A stretch of DNA of 36,164 nt from an uncultured Acetatifactor sp. (GCA_910584435.1 CAJUAP010000040.1:1-36164); one strand, 5' to 3'. Positions 7,948-17,060 are shown, counted from the first letter of the stretch. The notes: generated by a model not told the origin, from the sequence alone. Translations and numbers: made by a program.

Positions 7948-9336
7948 TTACGACGCAAACCCATGTTCCCGTTTCCAGCCTGCCCACTGCCCGTTATCCA
8001 TCAACAGCTTCCATGCCCCTCGGTAGTCCAAGCCGAAACGGTTCAGACAGCCCATCAGGTTGGAGCATATCACGCCAAAGGGATGGCTGGCCCCGATGCA
8101 GCAGTCGCCGTCCGGATCTATCTGGCTTTTTAAATGCATCTGACTGCCCTTGTAATCGTCTTTGGCATCTTGGGTGGTGCGGAATTTGTCCAGCAGCGAC
8201 ACCCAGACCCGTTCCAGCCGGAGGTCCTGAACATCCTTTGTCACCCAGATAGCATAGATCAGAGTGTGGTATTCCGCCCGTTCATGGTTTTTCCCGTCAG
8301 GCAGATAGTTAAGGAAGTAGTCAACCACCTCCTCCCGGCCATTGAGCTTGCTCAGACAGGTGAACAGAATGTTTTTATCGTTCTGATCCAGGTCGGTTCG
8401 ATACAACTGGTCCTTCAGCAGCCCGGCATGAATCTCCGGGTAATCCTTCAAGGCGGAGAAGATGTGGCAGGCGTCCCAGAAGGGCTGGCCCCGCAGGGAA
8501 GACATCTTCTCCAGCACCCGGGGCCACCAAGCCTCCTTAGCCGCCCATCCTCCCGAATAGCAGATGACCGAAACAGCCTCCGGATAAGCCCCGAAGTCCC
8601 ACAGCGCATCAATTTGATCCTCCATGCCAGGTACACGGAAATAGGACAGCATCTTAATGAGAACCATGCGCAGCTCAGGATTCTCTTCTCCATCGCAGGC
8701 TTTTTTGAAGTAGCTCTTCTGCCTGGAGGGCAGCTCCCGAAATTTATAGCAGCTCTCCACAATCTCCACGCGCGTCTGCACGTCCGTTGTCCCCTCATAC
8801 AGCTCCATCAGCTCCTGGGGTTTGCCGTCCAGATACAGGCCAAAGTACATCTCTTCATCGTCATAGTCGGCAATCACCTCCCGGGTCCAGCGGTCGTACC
8901 AAGCCAAGAAGTCCGGCTCCCGCATGATGATGGGCGGACTACACTGATCCTCATCGTAGTAAATCACCCGCCCCCGGTCAGGGCCGTCAAGAACCAAGCC
9001 GGTCATCAGGGTACAGCCCTGGGTTCCCAGGGGCAGGACCGCCCCCTCGGAATAATCGGCAAGCCAGCCGGGCTCCGCCGCTCCCAGGGAGTACAGGCCA
9101 TAGAAGGGTCCTGCCCCTCCATCCCCCATCCACAGCAGAAAATTCCGATACCCCTCTGGCAGGGAAACGCTGAAGCGGGTCTCAAAGGCAGCTATCGTTT
9201 CCTCCAAAGCAGGCTGATTCAGCCGGTATTTGTGACTGTCTGCACCGAAACGTGAAAAATCCAAATCCTTTTCTGCGGCGCGTTTAAGCTGTCTGCACAG
9301 TTTACCAGCCCAGGCAGGCTGCGTACTTTTTGCCAT
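7948..9336 (-). CDS. SMI1/KNR4 (SUKH) family protein with helical-repeat C-terminus
   Basis: A 462-residue protein. Residues 35-155 carry the SMI1/KNR4 pattern: ALEETIAAFETRFSVSLPEGY (helix and LPxxY), RNFLLWMGDGGAGPFYGLY, an acidic middle strand, and PDFLAWYDRWTREVI near the end. SUKH domains are known as immunity proteins against contact-dependent toxins and also as adaptor-like proteins. The remaining 300 residues look like HEAT-type helical repeats (VETRVEIVESCYKF-like helix pairs). The gene is visibly richer in G and C than its neighbours, with many GGG/CCC codons, which suggests acquisition from elsewhere. The start has GAGGAGG 9 nt upstream. No toxin gene is adjacent, so an immunity role is only inference. 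Confidence 0.75.
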   Translation of the reverse strand: MAKSTQPAWAGKLCRQLKRAAEKDLDFSRFGADSHKYRLNQPALEETIAAFETRFSVSLPEGYRNFLLWMGDGGAGPFYGLYSLGAAEPGWLADYSEGAVLPLGTQGCTLMTGLVLDGPDRGRVIYYDEDQCSPPIIMREPDFLAWYDRWTREVIADYDDEEMYFGLYLDGKPQELMELYEGTTDVQTRVEIVESCYKFRELPSRQKSYFKKACDGEENPELRMVLIKMLSYFRVPGMEDQIDALWDFGAYPEAVSVICYSGGWAAKEAWWPRVLEKMSSLRGQPFWDACHIFSALKDYPEIHAGLLKDQLYRTDLDQNDKNILFTCLSKLNGREEVVDYFLNYLPDGKNHERAEYHTLIYAIWVTKDVQDLRLERVWVSLLDKFRTTQDAKDDYKGSQMHLKSQIDPDGDCCIGASHPFGVICSNLMGCLNRFGLDYRGAWKLLMDNGQWAGWKREHGFAS

Positions 9337-9652
9337 AATCGGTTTCCTCCTCTTACCGTTCTACAATTCTCTGCAGCTTTCCCACATTCCTCCAAGCGTT
9401 CTGCGGCTGGTTTTTCAATACAGCATTTCATCCCGCCTGACGGAAGATTACTCACGAGCGATAATTTATCGTCAACTCATAGTGCCTGCCGCTGCCCCAA
9501 AATCCGTCCCCTCAGACATAATGCCTCTTGTGTTCTACTCATGAACGCATTACTTTGCCGCTTTCTGCTCAACACTGTAGATGCGTTCACTCGTTATACA
9601 TTTAGGTCGGCATACGTTTTCGTTAATGAATATATATTCTGCATCACAAAGG
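9337..9652. other. 316-bp gap between two SUKH-type genes
   Basis: No intact gene is seen. The minus strand contains a short open stretch (CDAEYIFINENVCRPKCITS, then ERIYSVEQKAAK and stop near 9550) that reads like a protein C-terminus but has no recognisable start; it may be a relic of a neighbour. No clear promoter or terminator was found. Confidence 0.35.
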
Positions 9653-10441
9653 TTATGCCTCATCAGGTTCCCATAACAAATCAGGTTTCTTCCGAATCTC
9701 CTGCATTTTCCCACGGTCATGGGATGCCGCAGTAAGCCACATGATATCTTCGGAAGGCGGTTCTTCCGCAGGTATCCACTCATCTGTTTCACAGGCAAGA
9801 ATGACACCGTCTTTTAAGCAGATGCGATAGTAACATGCTATGACGGAAAGATTTTCCAATTCATAGTCATTCATGCCAAGGGATGTAATATAGTGATTCA
9901 GCTGCGGCAGTTCATCATAGTCGAACTGGCTCAGGATAAGGTAATGTTCAAGCCTTACTTCATAGGCAATCTGCCAGAGTACGCTCATAACCAAAAAATT
10001 CTGCAGGGAAGTATTTTCCAATCTCCAGCAATCCTCTCCCCAGTTACAGAGATAAACCGGCGGGTCCTCCAAAGCAAGGTCGGACAGCCGGATGCCGTAT
10101 TCAATGGCCGATACCGAGGAAAAGCCGAAAAACACCAGGAAATCCAGCTCCTTTGGCGTATAGGGCGCATTATAGGCAGCATCCGGAATAAATACCTCTT
10201 CTAAGTCAAGGGGAACAGGAATGTTATTTCCCTCCTGTCTGATGTAAGGGCAGGTTCCGAATCCGGCATAATACTGTTTTAAAACCCTCCACTCCGGTGC
10301 CCTATCCAGGGAAGGAAATTTTATCTGCAAAGGACGCAGCTGAAATTTCCTTCCCTGTGTCTGAAAGACACATTGCACCTTCGTTCCAAGACTGTGTTTA
10401 AATTTCCTCTTGACATTTCTTAGCTGGACTATTTTAGTCAC
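9653..10441 (-). CDS. SUKH/SMI1-like protein, start uncertain
   Basis: Up to 262 residues. The central region fits a divergent SUKH-type fold: PVPLDLEEVFIPDAAYNAP, then ELDFLVFFGFSSV, then DPPVYLCNWGEDCWRLENTS followed by LQNFLVMSVLWQ, the usual 'strand then residual helix that positions the late domain' arrangement. The C-terminal third (HYITSLGMNDYELENLSV...) is specific to this protein. The furthest upstream start is a GTG at 10441 without a visible ribosome-binding site, and the DNA just upstream resembles a degenerate copy of the AACAGTTCAG element. The true start may lie elsewhere or the N-terminus may have been replaced. It is 60 nt downstream of the DUF4132 gene on the same strand and may be co-transcribed. 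Confidence 0.55.
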   Translation of the reverse strand: MTKIVQLRNVKRKFKHSLGTKVQCVFQTQGRKFQLRPLQIKFPSLDRAPEWRVLKQYYAGFGTCPYIRQEGNNIPVPLDLEEVFIPDAAYNAPYTPKELDFLVFFGFSSVSAIEYGIRLSDLALEDPPVYLCNWGEDCWRLENTSLQNFLVMSVLWQIAYEVRLEHYLILSQFDYDELPQLNHYITSLGMNDYELENLSVIACYYRICLKDGVILACETDEWIPAEEPPSEDIMWLTAASHDRGKMQEIRKKPDLLWEPDEA

Positions 10442-10500
10442 TGCCAGACGTCACGAAAGGGTGAGGTTCTTTCGGCGCACACAAAACGCAAAGGGCATCC

Positions 10501-13500
10501 TCAGTCTTCTTTCATGCGGGGTTCCACTGCCCTTGCCGTCTGCAGGAGAATTTCACTGAAATACCTGGGGGGTACTTCCCCTGCCCTGCATCTGTTTTCC
10601 TTACGGAATCCACCATGTGCAGCGCCTTCCAGCCGGTAAAAATACAGATGATGTACCGTCACATCCTCATTTTCATACCCGACGGAACTGCCGGAAAATG
10701 CAAGCTCTGCACCGTACTTTCCGTCATTTCGATAATAATTATAGAAAAATCCCGCATCCAATATCTCGCCGCGGAACCACCCCTGCGCCAGAAGCTTTCC
10801 CGACAGTCCGAGTCCGTTGACGGTTTTCATATCAAACCGTTCCACGGCAAGGGCTTCCGTCTCTTCTTCATCGGCCCGGTAAACCGCACGATCCAACTGC
10901 CCAAACGGCTGTATAATCTCATAGTCCGACAGCTGCTCCTTCCACGCCGACAGCTCTGTTTCCGGCAATTCCAGCGGATGCACCAGGCCAACCGCAAACG
11001 CCTCCCCTTCCGGAAATGCAAATTCACTCTCGTCCACTGTATTAAAACTGCCATCCTCCATATAGCGGAACGTATCCTTCAACACACCGTCCGCATATAT
11101 CCCCCAGATAAGCCCCACGGCAAACTGATGCATGATGGGATTTTCCACAAAAAGCGCCTTCCATTTCTCCGGATGCCAGAACCGCGCCGTACTGAGTGCC
11201 TGTTCCAGGCGGATTTTCTGGCTGGCACTCACCGTCTTCAGCTGTTTCTTCAACTGTTTAAACTCTTCCGCAGCCAAACCGGCCTTTTCCGCTTCATCCT
11301 GCTTTCCGGGCGCAGGCAGGTTCTTCAATCGTTTCCCGTTGTCGCCATAGACTTCCAATTCCAATGCCGCATTCAGACGGACTGTAAATTTACGCGGGCC
11401 ATAATCAAATATCCTCTCCATCTTCCCGTCAAAGCCCATGTCCGGTATCAGGCTGTCTTCCAGTTCTTCCCTGCTGACGCCGAGAACTGCCGCCGCATTG
11501 GAAAGCGCTTCCCCTGCCGCATTCCTGATCTGACGGAATTTGAATTTCCTCGACATCTGATCCACAAGAAGCAGTGCCTCTGAGCTGCCGTTCAGCACCA
11601 AAGCCCTCACTGCATCCGATGCGATGGCTCCCCTGGAATGCTCTGCCCATTCTTTGATCTGTTCATACAGCACAGGAGCAATCTCTGTTCCGCCATGAAT
11701 CGCAGCCGCATAAAGCACCCATCGCTTCTTTGCCTCTGCACCGGACTGCAGCCAGCCCTCATACAGGGAACGCACATATGCGGCAAGCTCTCCTGCATCC
11801 AGCTGTTCCGCCAATGCTGCCGCATCCTTATTGCTGCCCGGCGTCTCCATATCCGCATAAGCCGCTGATATGGCAAGCATATATTCCTGTGATGCCGCCA
11901 TACCATCCAGACAATGCACTTCGGGAAGAGCCAAACTCTGAACCCACGCCACCTTCCGTTTTCTTGCGCCTTTCAGTATCTCCGCAGCAAGCCTGTCTTC
12001 CGCCTTCTTTGCATGTTCCGGCTGCACTTCTTCTGCTCCTGCTTTCTCCAAATCCTCTGCCAGCGCCTGAAGCTGTGCCGCCAGTTTCTTGTTCTTCTCC
12101 TGTCCAAGAGCAGCCTTTACTTCCTCCAGATAAGAAGGTGAATTCCATTCTTCCAATACCAGAACGGCAAATATCCTCGCTTTTAATTTCCTGGAAATAA
12201 GCAATGCCAGAATATCCTCCGCCCATTCCCTGTGTTCTCTGCAGATATCCAACAGCAATGTATGTACCTGATCCGTACCGGTCTCCGCAGAGGCAAGCAG
12301 CGCTTCCCTGAACTTTTCCACGTCCTGTCCGCCATACTGCTTCAATATCTTAAGGCATAGGCATTGTGCCGAACTGCTGCCTTCCCGCAGCGCTTTCATC
12401 ATTCCTGCATCCCAGTTTTCCCTGTTTTGTCCGATGCACTCCTGCAATACCTCCGCGTAAGATTCCAGACATATCGCCTTGCTCTTCTTGTCATAGAAAC
12501 AATTGTCGCAGAGACCGCCCAAAGCACATATCCTAAGCCAGCAGGGAACCTCTTCTTCCTCAAATATCTGAAGCAGCGCTCTGATCTGCCGCTCATCATC
12601 TATTTCAGGGCTGCTTTCAGAAACCGTATCTTCTACGCCTGGTTCAGTTCTGCCGTCCGTTCCGATGCTGCCAACTGCCTCGTTTTCTCCGCCCGATTCC
12701 AATTTGCCGTCCGCTCCGGCACCGTCCTCCGGCTTATTATCCGTATCACCCGTATACACCCAATACTGCTCGAAAAACCAGCTCATCCCCTTCAAAGCTT
12801 CTAAAACCACTGCACGCCGGTACATCTGAAACTCTCCTGCCTCCGGCAATCGGGCAATTCTCTGATATATTTCCGAAACCATACGAGCGGAAAATTCCCA
12901 TTCTTTCATGCCGGGAATCAGCTCCTCCACAGAACACTCTCCCATGAGATACCGTTTCATATCCTCACTGCCCTTAAAGACCCGTTTCAGCAGTTCGGCG
13001 ACTATTTTTTCCCGGAACATTTCCTCATAAGAAGACGGCATCTCCTGATACAGGGCCGGATTAGCCTCCCGGAGCAGCTCCGCCAGCTTCCTGTATTCAT
13101 CCGAATCCGCCTTCCGGACAGCTTCCATTGTCCCCTCCGGAGAGTTCACCGCCATATGCCTTACGCCCCTGTCGTATCCCGCCTGCAGACACCAAAAGAT
13201 ATAATCCTCATCCAGCATGGGCAGCATATCCTCTATTTGGTCCATGCACTCTTCAAAGTATTCTTCATCTACAATTCCCTTCACTGTCCGCAGCGCACAG
13301 TCCGCCCATCTCGGATCGTTCGCATTCAGGGAATCCATTGCTGCCATCAGCCGGATAATAATTTCAAACCGCAGCGAGTGCCGCAGCGCCAGAAAGGCAC
13401 AGGCGGCAAATACTGATGTATTCACAATGCTTATTTTCTTACGGTAAATTGATAAGATGTGCTGGGGAAAAGGCGTATCCTTCCCTGCCGTTCTGGCAAA

Positions 13501-14211
13501 TTGCTGTATGAATTCGATTTCCGAACGCCGGAAAATGTGATGATTATCCTCTTCGCCCAGCCTGTTCCCAAATGCCTTCATCAAATCTTCCGCCAGTTCA
13601 TCCGCCGTCCCGGAAGCCGTTCCCGGCTCCGTCCAACGCAGATATACGGCGGCGAGCAGCAGCTTTGTCAGTCCCAGTCCCGCGGCTACGCTCCATGTGC
13701 CGCCGCAGTCATCATAACAATACTCCATGGCCCGGAGAAAAACCTCCGGATTCTCCTCTCCCATACTGTATAATATCTTCATTTCTTCCCGTTTCTGGGA
13801 AATTAAAGCACTGCAGCATAATCCTGCCCGGATTGCCGTCTTCATTTCTTCCGAATGCTCCCCCTTCAGAAACGAAAGCATTTTGTCCAAATCTGCCAGT
13901 CTGGCCAGACCACTGCTGTGGGCAAGAATTTTCCATGTTGTAGAGCCTCCCACTTCCGTCAGGAAACGCAGCCAGCGCTCCAGCTCCTCCGTTCTTTTCT
14001 TCTTCTGCAGCCATTCCAGATAGCCCCCGTCACCCCCATATCCAAGAGGACGATAGAAACTTTGATGCTTTACCTGTGTCAGAAGCCGTAAATCTTCCTG
14101 ACGATCCATGTCCAGATATGCTTCTGCAATCTTCTCGTTTTCTTCTGACAGCTTCAGCCACGCAAACAGCTGAACACGCATTTTGCTTTCTTTTTCATCA
14201 TCTGCCGTCAT
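10501..14211 (-). CDS. DUF4132 domain-containing protein (HEAT-like helical repeats)
   Basis: About 1236 residues, soluble, no membrane segment. The first 850 residues are leucine-rich helices resembling HEAT-type repeats. The last 250 residues carry the DUF4132 pattern: RFWHPEKWKALFVENPIMHQ, then FAVGLIWGIYADGVLKDTFR and EGEAFAVGLVHPLELPE, followed by QPFGQLDRAVYRADEEE and late LLQTARAVEPRMKED. DUF4132 proteins include Escherichia coli YehI and MolR-like proteins; their biochemical function is not established. The start is uncertain: ATG at 14211 has GGGAAGG about 12 nt upstream, ATG at 14223 is only 0-3 nt from it, and the frame is open to 14301, inside an AACAGTTCA-type repeat. A low-complexity Glu/Gly insert (EDGAGADGKLESGGENEAVG) lies in the middle. 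Confidence 0.78.
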   Translation of the reverse strand: MTADDEKESKMRVQLFAWLKLSEENEKIAEAYLDMDRQEDLRLLTQVKHQSFYRPLGYGGDGGYLEWLQKKKRTEELERWLRFLTEVGGSTTWKILAHSSGLARLADLDKMLSFLKGEHSEEMKTAIRAGLCCSALISQKREEMKILYSMGEENPEVFLRAMEYCYDDCGGTWSVAAGLGLTKLLLAAVYLRWTEPGTASGTADELAEDLMKAFGNRLGEEDNHHIFRRSEIEFIQQFARTAGKDTPFPQHILSIYRKKISIVNTSVFAACAFLALRHSLRFEIIIRLMAAMDSLNANDPRWADCALRTVKGIVDEEYFEECMDQIEDMLPMLDEDYIFWCLQAGYDRGVRHMAVNSPEGTMEAVRKADSDEYRKLAELLREANPALYQEMPSSYEEMFREKIVAELLKRVFKGSEDMKRYLMGECSVEELIPGMKEWEFSARMVSEIYQRIARLPEAGEFQMYRRAVVLEALKGMSWFFEQYWVYTGDTDNKPEDGAGADGKLESGGENEAVGSIGTDGRTEPGVEDTVSESSPEIDDERQIRALLQIFEEEEVPCWLRICALGGLCDNCFYDKKSKAICLESYAEVLQECIGQNRENWDAGMMKALREGSSSAQCLCLKILKQYGGQDVEKFREALLASAETGTDQVHTLLLDICREHREWAEDILALLISRKLKARIFAVLVLEEWNSPSYLEEVKAALGQEKNKKLAAQLQALAEDLEKAGAEEVQPEHAKKAEDRLAAEILKGARKRKVAWVQSLALPEVHCLDGMAASQEYMLAISAAYADMETPGSNKDAAALAEQLDAGELAAYVRSLYEGWLQSGAEAKKRWVLYAAAIHGGTEIAPVLYEQIKEWAEHSRGAIASDAVRALVLNGSSEALLLVDQMSRKFKFRQIRNAAGEALSNAAAVLGVSREELEDSLIPDMGFDGKMERIFDYGPRKFTVRLNAALELEVYGDNGKRLKNLPAPGKQDEAEKAGLAAEEFKQLKKQLKTVSASQKIRLEQALSTARFWHPEKWKALFVENPIMHQFAVGLIWGIYADGVLKDTFRYMEDGSFNTVDESEFAFPEGEAFAVGLVHPLELPETELSAWKEQLSDYEIIQPFGQLDRAVYRADEEETEALAVERFDMKTVNGLGLSGKLLAQGWFRGEILDAGFFYNYYRNDGKYGAELAFSGSSVGYENEDVTVHHLYFYRLEGAAHGGFRKENRCRAGEVPPRYFSEILLQTARAVEPRMKED

Positions 14212-14285
14212 ATATGCTCTCATCCTTCCCTTTGCTTTCGCAGTATTCAATCCTCCCCGCACATTTGGGGTTAAGATTATCTTTG

Positions 14286-14297
14286 ATACGCAACAGT
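14286..14297. repeat. Half copy of the AACAGTTCA element
   Basis: CGCAACAGTTCA is identical to 12 bases of the palindrome arm at 7761-7775, here without the facing arm. It lies in the 111-nt gap between the metallophosphoesterase stop and the DUF4132 start. Confidence 0.5.
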
Positions 14298-14322
14298 TCA
14301 CACCGGCCGCTTAACACCTGGT

Positions 14323-14895
14323 TCAACAGGCATTTCCTGAATTCCCTGATACAATCTCCTCCAATGTCCTCGGCGTATAGTTCATATAGTCTATCATAGC
14401 ACCGCAGTTATACATCAGGCAGGGTTTGTCATACAATGCCTGCATTTCATATTTCACTCTCTCCATCATATTCCACTCAAAGCTGATATGTACATGCCCG
14501 TATAAATGCACCCATCCATAATAATGATGATTAAAACAGGGAATCGGATAGTGGCAGAGCACTGCCCCCTTCCCGTCCGGCAGTTCCAGCTCCTTATAAT
14601 CGGTTATCTCCGCAAATAAGGACTGCAGTTCTCTGTTTTTCAGCAATTTCTTGTCGTGATTGCCCACAATCAGATGTTTTATGCCATTCAGGGACTTTAC
14701 AATTGCAATTGTCTTAGTGGCATTGTACCAGCTGATATCTCCCAGGATAAATATTTCATCATCCCGCCCCACTGCCTGGTTCCAATTATCCACCAGAGCC
14801 TTATCATGATCTTCTATGGTCTTAAACGGCCTGTTGTCAAAAGCAAGCGCATTTTCATGCCCGAAATGTGTATCTGCTATAAAATAATATGCCAT
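14323..14895 (-). CDS. Calcineurin-like metallophosphoesterase
   Basis: A complete 190-residue metallophosphoesterase. All metal-ligand motifs are visible: DTHFGH (residues 8-13), GDISW (near 52), GNHDKK (near 78), CHYP (near 113) and YGHVH (near 131). It belongs to the small stand-alone branch found in many bacteria and phages and probably hydrolyses a phosphodiester or phosphomonoester in the cytoplasm; the substrate cannot be told from sequence. The start has GGGAG 7 nt upstream. It lies downstream of the isochorismatase-fold gene on the same strand, with a 41-bp repeat array filling the gap. Confidence 0.9.
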   Translation of the reverse strand: MAYYFIADTHFGHENALAFDNRPFKTIEDHDKALVDNWNQAVGRDDEIFILGDISWYNATKTIAIVKSLNGIKHLIVGNHDKKLLKNRELQSLFAEITDYKELELPDGKGAVLCHYPIPCFNHHYYGWVHLYGHVHISFEWNMMERVKYEMQALYDKPCLMYNCGAMIDYMNYTPRTLEEIVSGNSGNAC

Positions 14896-14937
14896 CTTCT
14901 CACTCCCATCTCATCCAAAATCAAATCCCTGGTGAAG

Positions 14938-15060
14938 GACATCCACATCCTTCACCCCACATTCATACTCCGGCAATGGACATCCCCATCTTCCACACTA
15001 CATCTATACTCCGGCAATGGACACTTCCATCCTTCACACTACATCTATCTGGCACATTTT
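14938..15060. repeat. 41-bp tandem array overlapping the isochorismatase stop codon
   Basis: Three units start at 14938, 14979 and 15020 with an exact 41-bp spacing; a shared segment is CATACTCCGGCAATGGACAT or close variants. The third unit contains the last codons and stop of the gene ending at 15034, so the array looks like repeated duplication of that gene's 3' end. It fills most of the gap to the metallophosphoesterase. Confidence 0.85.
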
Positions 15061-15558
15061 CATGGTCTCCAATGCTGCTTCGTGTGTCCTGGGTGTAACA
15101 CCCGCACAGCAGTCTGCATCAACCGAAATGGAAATTTCCGGGAAGAATGCCTTCAACAGCAATGCATTTGACACCACGCAGATATCCGTGCACAATCCCA
15201 CCAATTCTATGGAAATCTCCCCCTCCGCTGCTATGCTGCGGATTTCTTCCACCAGATCCGTGGAGCCAAATGTCTTCTTTTCAATGGCTTTATATCCCTT
15301 TTCCGTTAAAGCCTGCTGTACCTTTTCATTAATTTTCCAGCCGTCCGTTCCCTGTATGCAATGGGCCACCGGAAGCTTTCTGCCTTCCGCCGTTTCCGGA
15401 TAATCAGGGAAATGTGTGTCAAGGGTTGCAAATATCCTGCCGTCAAACCCCCGTATCCTGGCAGCCACATTGTCCACAATCCCGACTGCCTCCTTCGTTC
15501 CCAGCGTGCCGTCCACAAAATCATTCTGCATATCTACTACAACCAATACTTTGTTCAT
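15034..15558 (-). CDS. Isochorismatase-family cysteine hydrolase (nicotinamidase-like)
   Basis: A 174-residue isochorismatase-fold hydrolase. The motif VVVDMQNDFVDGTLG opens the protein with the catalytic Asp; DTHFPDYPETAEGRKLP follows, as in nicotinamidases where a DxHxxxH-type metal site occurs. KKTFGST and the catalytic-cysteine segment ELVGLCTDICVVSNALLLK come last. The best match is the nicotinamidase/cysteine hydrolase branch, which would convert nicotinamide to nicotinate for NAD salvage, but the substrate is inferred. The start at 15558 has GGGAGG 7 nt upstream; the frame extends 6 codons further without support. The stop codon lies inside a 41-bp repeat. Confidence 0.88.
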   Translation of the reverse strand: MNKVLVVVDMQNDFVDGTLGTKEAVGIVDNVAARIRGFDGRIFATLDTHFPDYPETAEGRKLPVAHCIQGTDGWKINEKVQQALTEKGYKAIEKKTFGSTDLVEEIRSIAAEGEISIELVGLCTDICVVSNALLLKAFFPEISISVDADCCAGVTPRTHEAALETMKMCQIDVV

Positions 15559-15686
15559 TCTTATACCTCCCTGCATGCTCCGCCTATGTATCAGTCAAAA
15601 CCTGAAAGCTCTGACAGCTTTCCTCCAGATCCCGCCGACTGCCACATAATCACAACCCGAAATAATATGTAACGGCTTTTTCTTGC

Positions 15687-15717
15687 ACAAAAACCCGGCA
15701 GATTACTCCACCGGGTC
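15687..15717 (-). terminator. Intrinsic terminator of the infC-rpmI-rplT operon
   Basis: On the minus strand ACCCGG, a 12-nt loop and CCGGGT are followed directly by TTTTTG, 15 nt after the rplT stop codon. This is a standard Rho-independent terminator. Confidence 0.9.
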
Positions 15718-15731
15718 TACAAAATACTTCA

Positions 15732-16088
15732 CTATGCTACCTTGCTCTTTGCAAGCTCTGCCAGACTCTTGAACCCCTCCGCATCATTCACAGCCATCTC
15801 CGCCAGCATCTTCCTGTTGATATCAACACCTGCCAGCTTCAATCCATACATAAACCTGCTGTAGGACAAACCATTGATGCGTGCTGCCGCATTAATACGT
15901 GCAATCCACAGCTGTCTGAACTGACGCTTTCTCTCTTTCCTGCCCGCATAGGAACTGGCAAGCGCCCTCATCACAGCCTGCTTTGCCACTCTGTACTGCT
16001 TGCTTCTGGCACCTCTGTATCCCTTTGCAAGCTTCAATACTCTATTATGCTTTTTCTTGGCATTTACGCCACCTTTAATCCTTGCCAT
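15732..16088 (-). CDS. rplT: Large ribosomal subunit protein bL20
   Basis: A complete 118-residue bL20, needed for 50S assembly and, in Bacillus and Escherichia coli, a repressor of its own operon. The sequence begins MARIKGGVNAKKKHNRVLKL and contains GYRGARSKQYRVAKQAV and QLWIARINAAARINGLSYS, all diagnostic. The start at 16088 has AGGAGG 10 nt upstream. It is last in the infC-rpmI-rplT operon; the 182-nt gap after rpmI is longer than the tight spacing often seen here, and holds no gene. Confidence 0.98.
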   Translation of the reverse strand: MARIKGGVNAKKKHNRVLKLAKGYRGARSKQYRVAKQAVMRALASSYAGRKERKRQFRQLWIARINAAARINGLSYSRFMYGLKLAGVDINRKMLAEMAVNDAEGFKSLAELAKSKVA

Positions 16089-16270
16089 TCTTATCTTTCC
16101 TCCTATTCCTATCCAATTCCGCATCCTGCCTTCCGGCTGTCCCATCTTCCCGTCGCTTCTTAGGAACTGTGTAGAAATTCTTCCTTCCCTGTCACCGACA
16201 ACACATCCGGCTCCTGTACCGGCGGACACTGATTTCTATTTCCTTTTGCTTTCGGCCATCCTTACCGGAA

Positions 16271-16468
16271 TTACAGGTAAGGCAAAATCTTCTTCATATT
16301 CTTTACATTGGTTGCATCGGTAATAGCAGGCTTTCTCAGATTACGCTTGGTCTTCGCGGATTTCTTGGTCAAGATATGACGCTTGTAAGCCTTATTTCTC
16401 TTCAATTTACCCGTTCCTGTCAGTTTAAAACGCTTTGCAGCTGATCTGCTTGTCTTCATTTTGGGCAT
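16271..16468 (-). CDS. rpmI: Large ribosomal subunit protein bL35
   Basis: A complete 65-residue bL35: MPKMKTSRSAAKRFKLTGTG, then KLKRNKAYKRHILTKKSAK and the conserved RNLRKPAITD. The very basic composition fits an rRNA-binding protein. AGGAGG lies 8 nt before the ATG. It sits between infC and rplT in the usual order. Confidence 0.98.
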   Translation of the reverse strand: MPKMKTSRSAAKRFKLTGTGKLKRNKAYKRHILTKKSAKTKRNLRKPAITDATNVKNMKKILPYL

Positions 16469-16542
16469 ATCCTATTCCTCCTAAACTTTTATAATCTATA
16501 TTTTAACTCTGGCGAACCATGGAACTATATATTCTATAGTTC

Positions 16543-17049
16543 CTAACGCTTTTCAGTTAAAAACATTGTCATACTCCTGCCTTCTACCTTGGGTGCCTTT
16601 TCAATCGTCGAAATGTCGGACAGGCTCTCAGCAAAGTCATCCAATATATGCTTGCTGTTGTTCATATGTGCAATCTCACGTCCCCGGAACCGAAGCGTCA
16701 CCTTTACCTTGTCTCCCTTGCTCAGAAACTTCCTGGCTGCATTTACCTTCGTGTTCAGATCATTGGTATCGATGTTCGGGGATAAGCGGATCTCTTTGAT
16801 TTCAATGATCCTCTGCTTTTTCTTTGCTTCCTTTTCTTTTCTGATCTGCTCATACTTGAATTTGCCGTAATCGACAATCTTGCATACAGGCGGTTTTGCA
16901 GTGGGGGCAATCTTCACGAGATCCAGCCCTGCTTCTTCTGCCAGCCGCATAGCCTCCCTTGTGGACACAATGCCAAGCTGTGCGCCGTCCTCCCCAATCA
17001 GACGTACTTCTCTGTCCCTAATCTGTTCGTTAATCATTAAATCGCTAAT
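16543..17049 (-). CDS. infC: Translation initiation factor IF-3, probable AUU start
   Basis: IF-3, which keeps ribosomal subunits apart and checks the start codon. The N-domain has INEQIRDREVRLIGEDGAQL, the linker is the Lys/Glu-rich IRKEKEAKKKQR, and the C-domain has KEIRLSPNIDTNDLNTK and VKVTLRFRGREIAH. The start is the point of interest: GGAGG lies 9 nt upstream of an ATT codon at 17047-17049, giving (M)SDLMINEQ. The first in-frame ATG (17037) would be 21 nt from that site and has no Shine-Dalgarno of its own. AUU is the classic infC start codon used for autoregulation in Escherichia coli and Bacillus. The product would have 168 residues, a normal length. A leader with an attenuator precedes it. 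Confidence 0.93.
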   Translation of the reverse strand: MSDLMINEQIRDREVRLIGEDGAQLGIVSTREAMRLAEEAGLDLVKIAPTAKPPVCKIVDYGKFKYEQIRKEKEAKKKQRIIEIKEIRLSPNIDTNDLNTKVNAARKFLSKGDKVKVTLRFRGREIAHMNNSKHILDDFAESLSDISTIEKAPKVEGRSMTMFLTEKR

Positions 17050-17060
17050 GGTCTTGCACC

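Noticed and set aside
7758..7964. Minus-strand frame of 68 codons running through the palindrome at 7761
   Set aside because: A stretch of it (EDYSMRETDVPLEIDILSVL) looks coding, but it ends in the repeat, overlaps the SMI1-type gene end and has no ribosome-binding site; at most a relic.
8134..9255. Long plus-strand frame of 373 codons opposite the SMI1-type gene
   Set aside because: It is a shadow of the GC-rich minus-strand gene, whose SUKH motifs and ribosome-binding site are clear; the plus-strand peptide resembles no protein.
10615..11583. Plus-strand frame of 322 codons inside the DUF4132 gene
   Set aside because: Antisense shadow; composition (Phe, Arg, His, Leu-rich) is not protein-like and DUF4132 motifs lie on the other strand.
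14889..15060. CRISPR array, considered for the 41-bp repeats (also for the 32- and 36-bp arrays)
   Set aside because: Units are directly adjacent without unique spacers and no cas gene is near.
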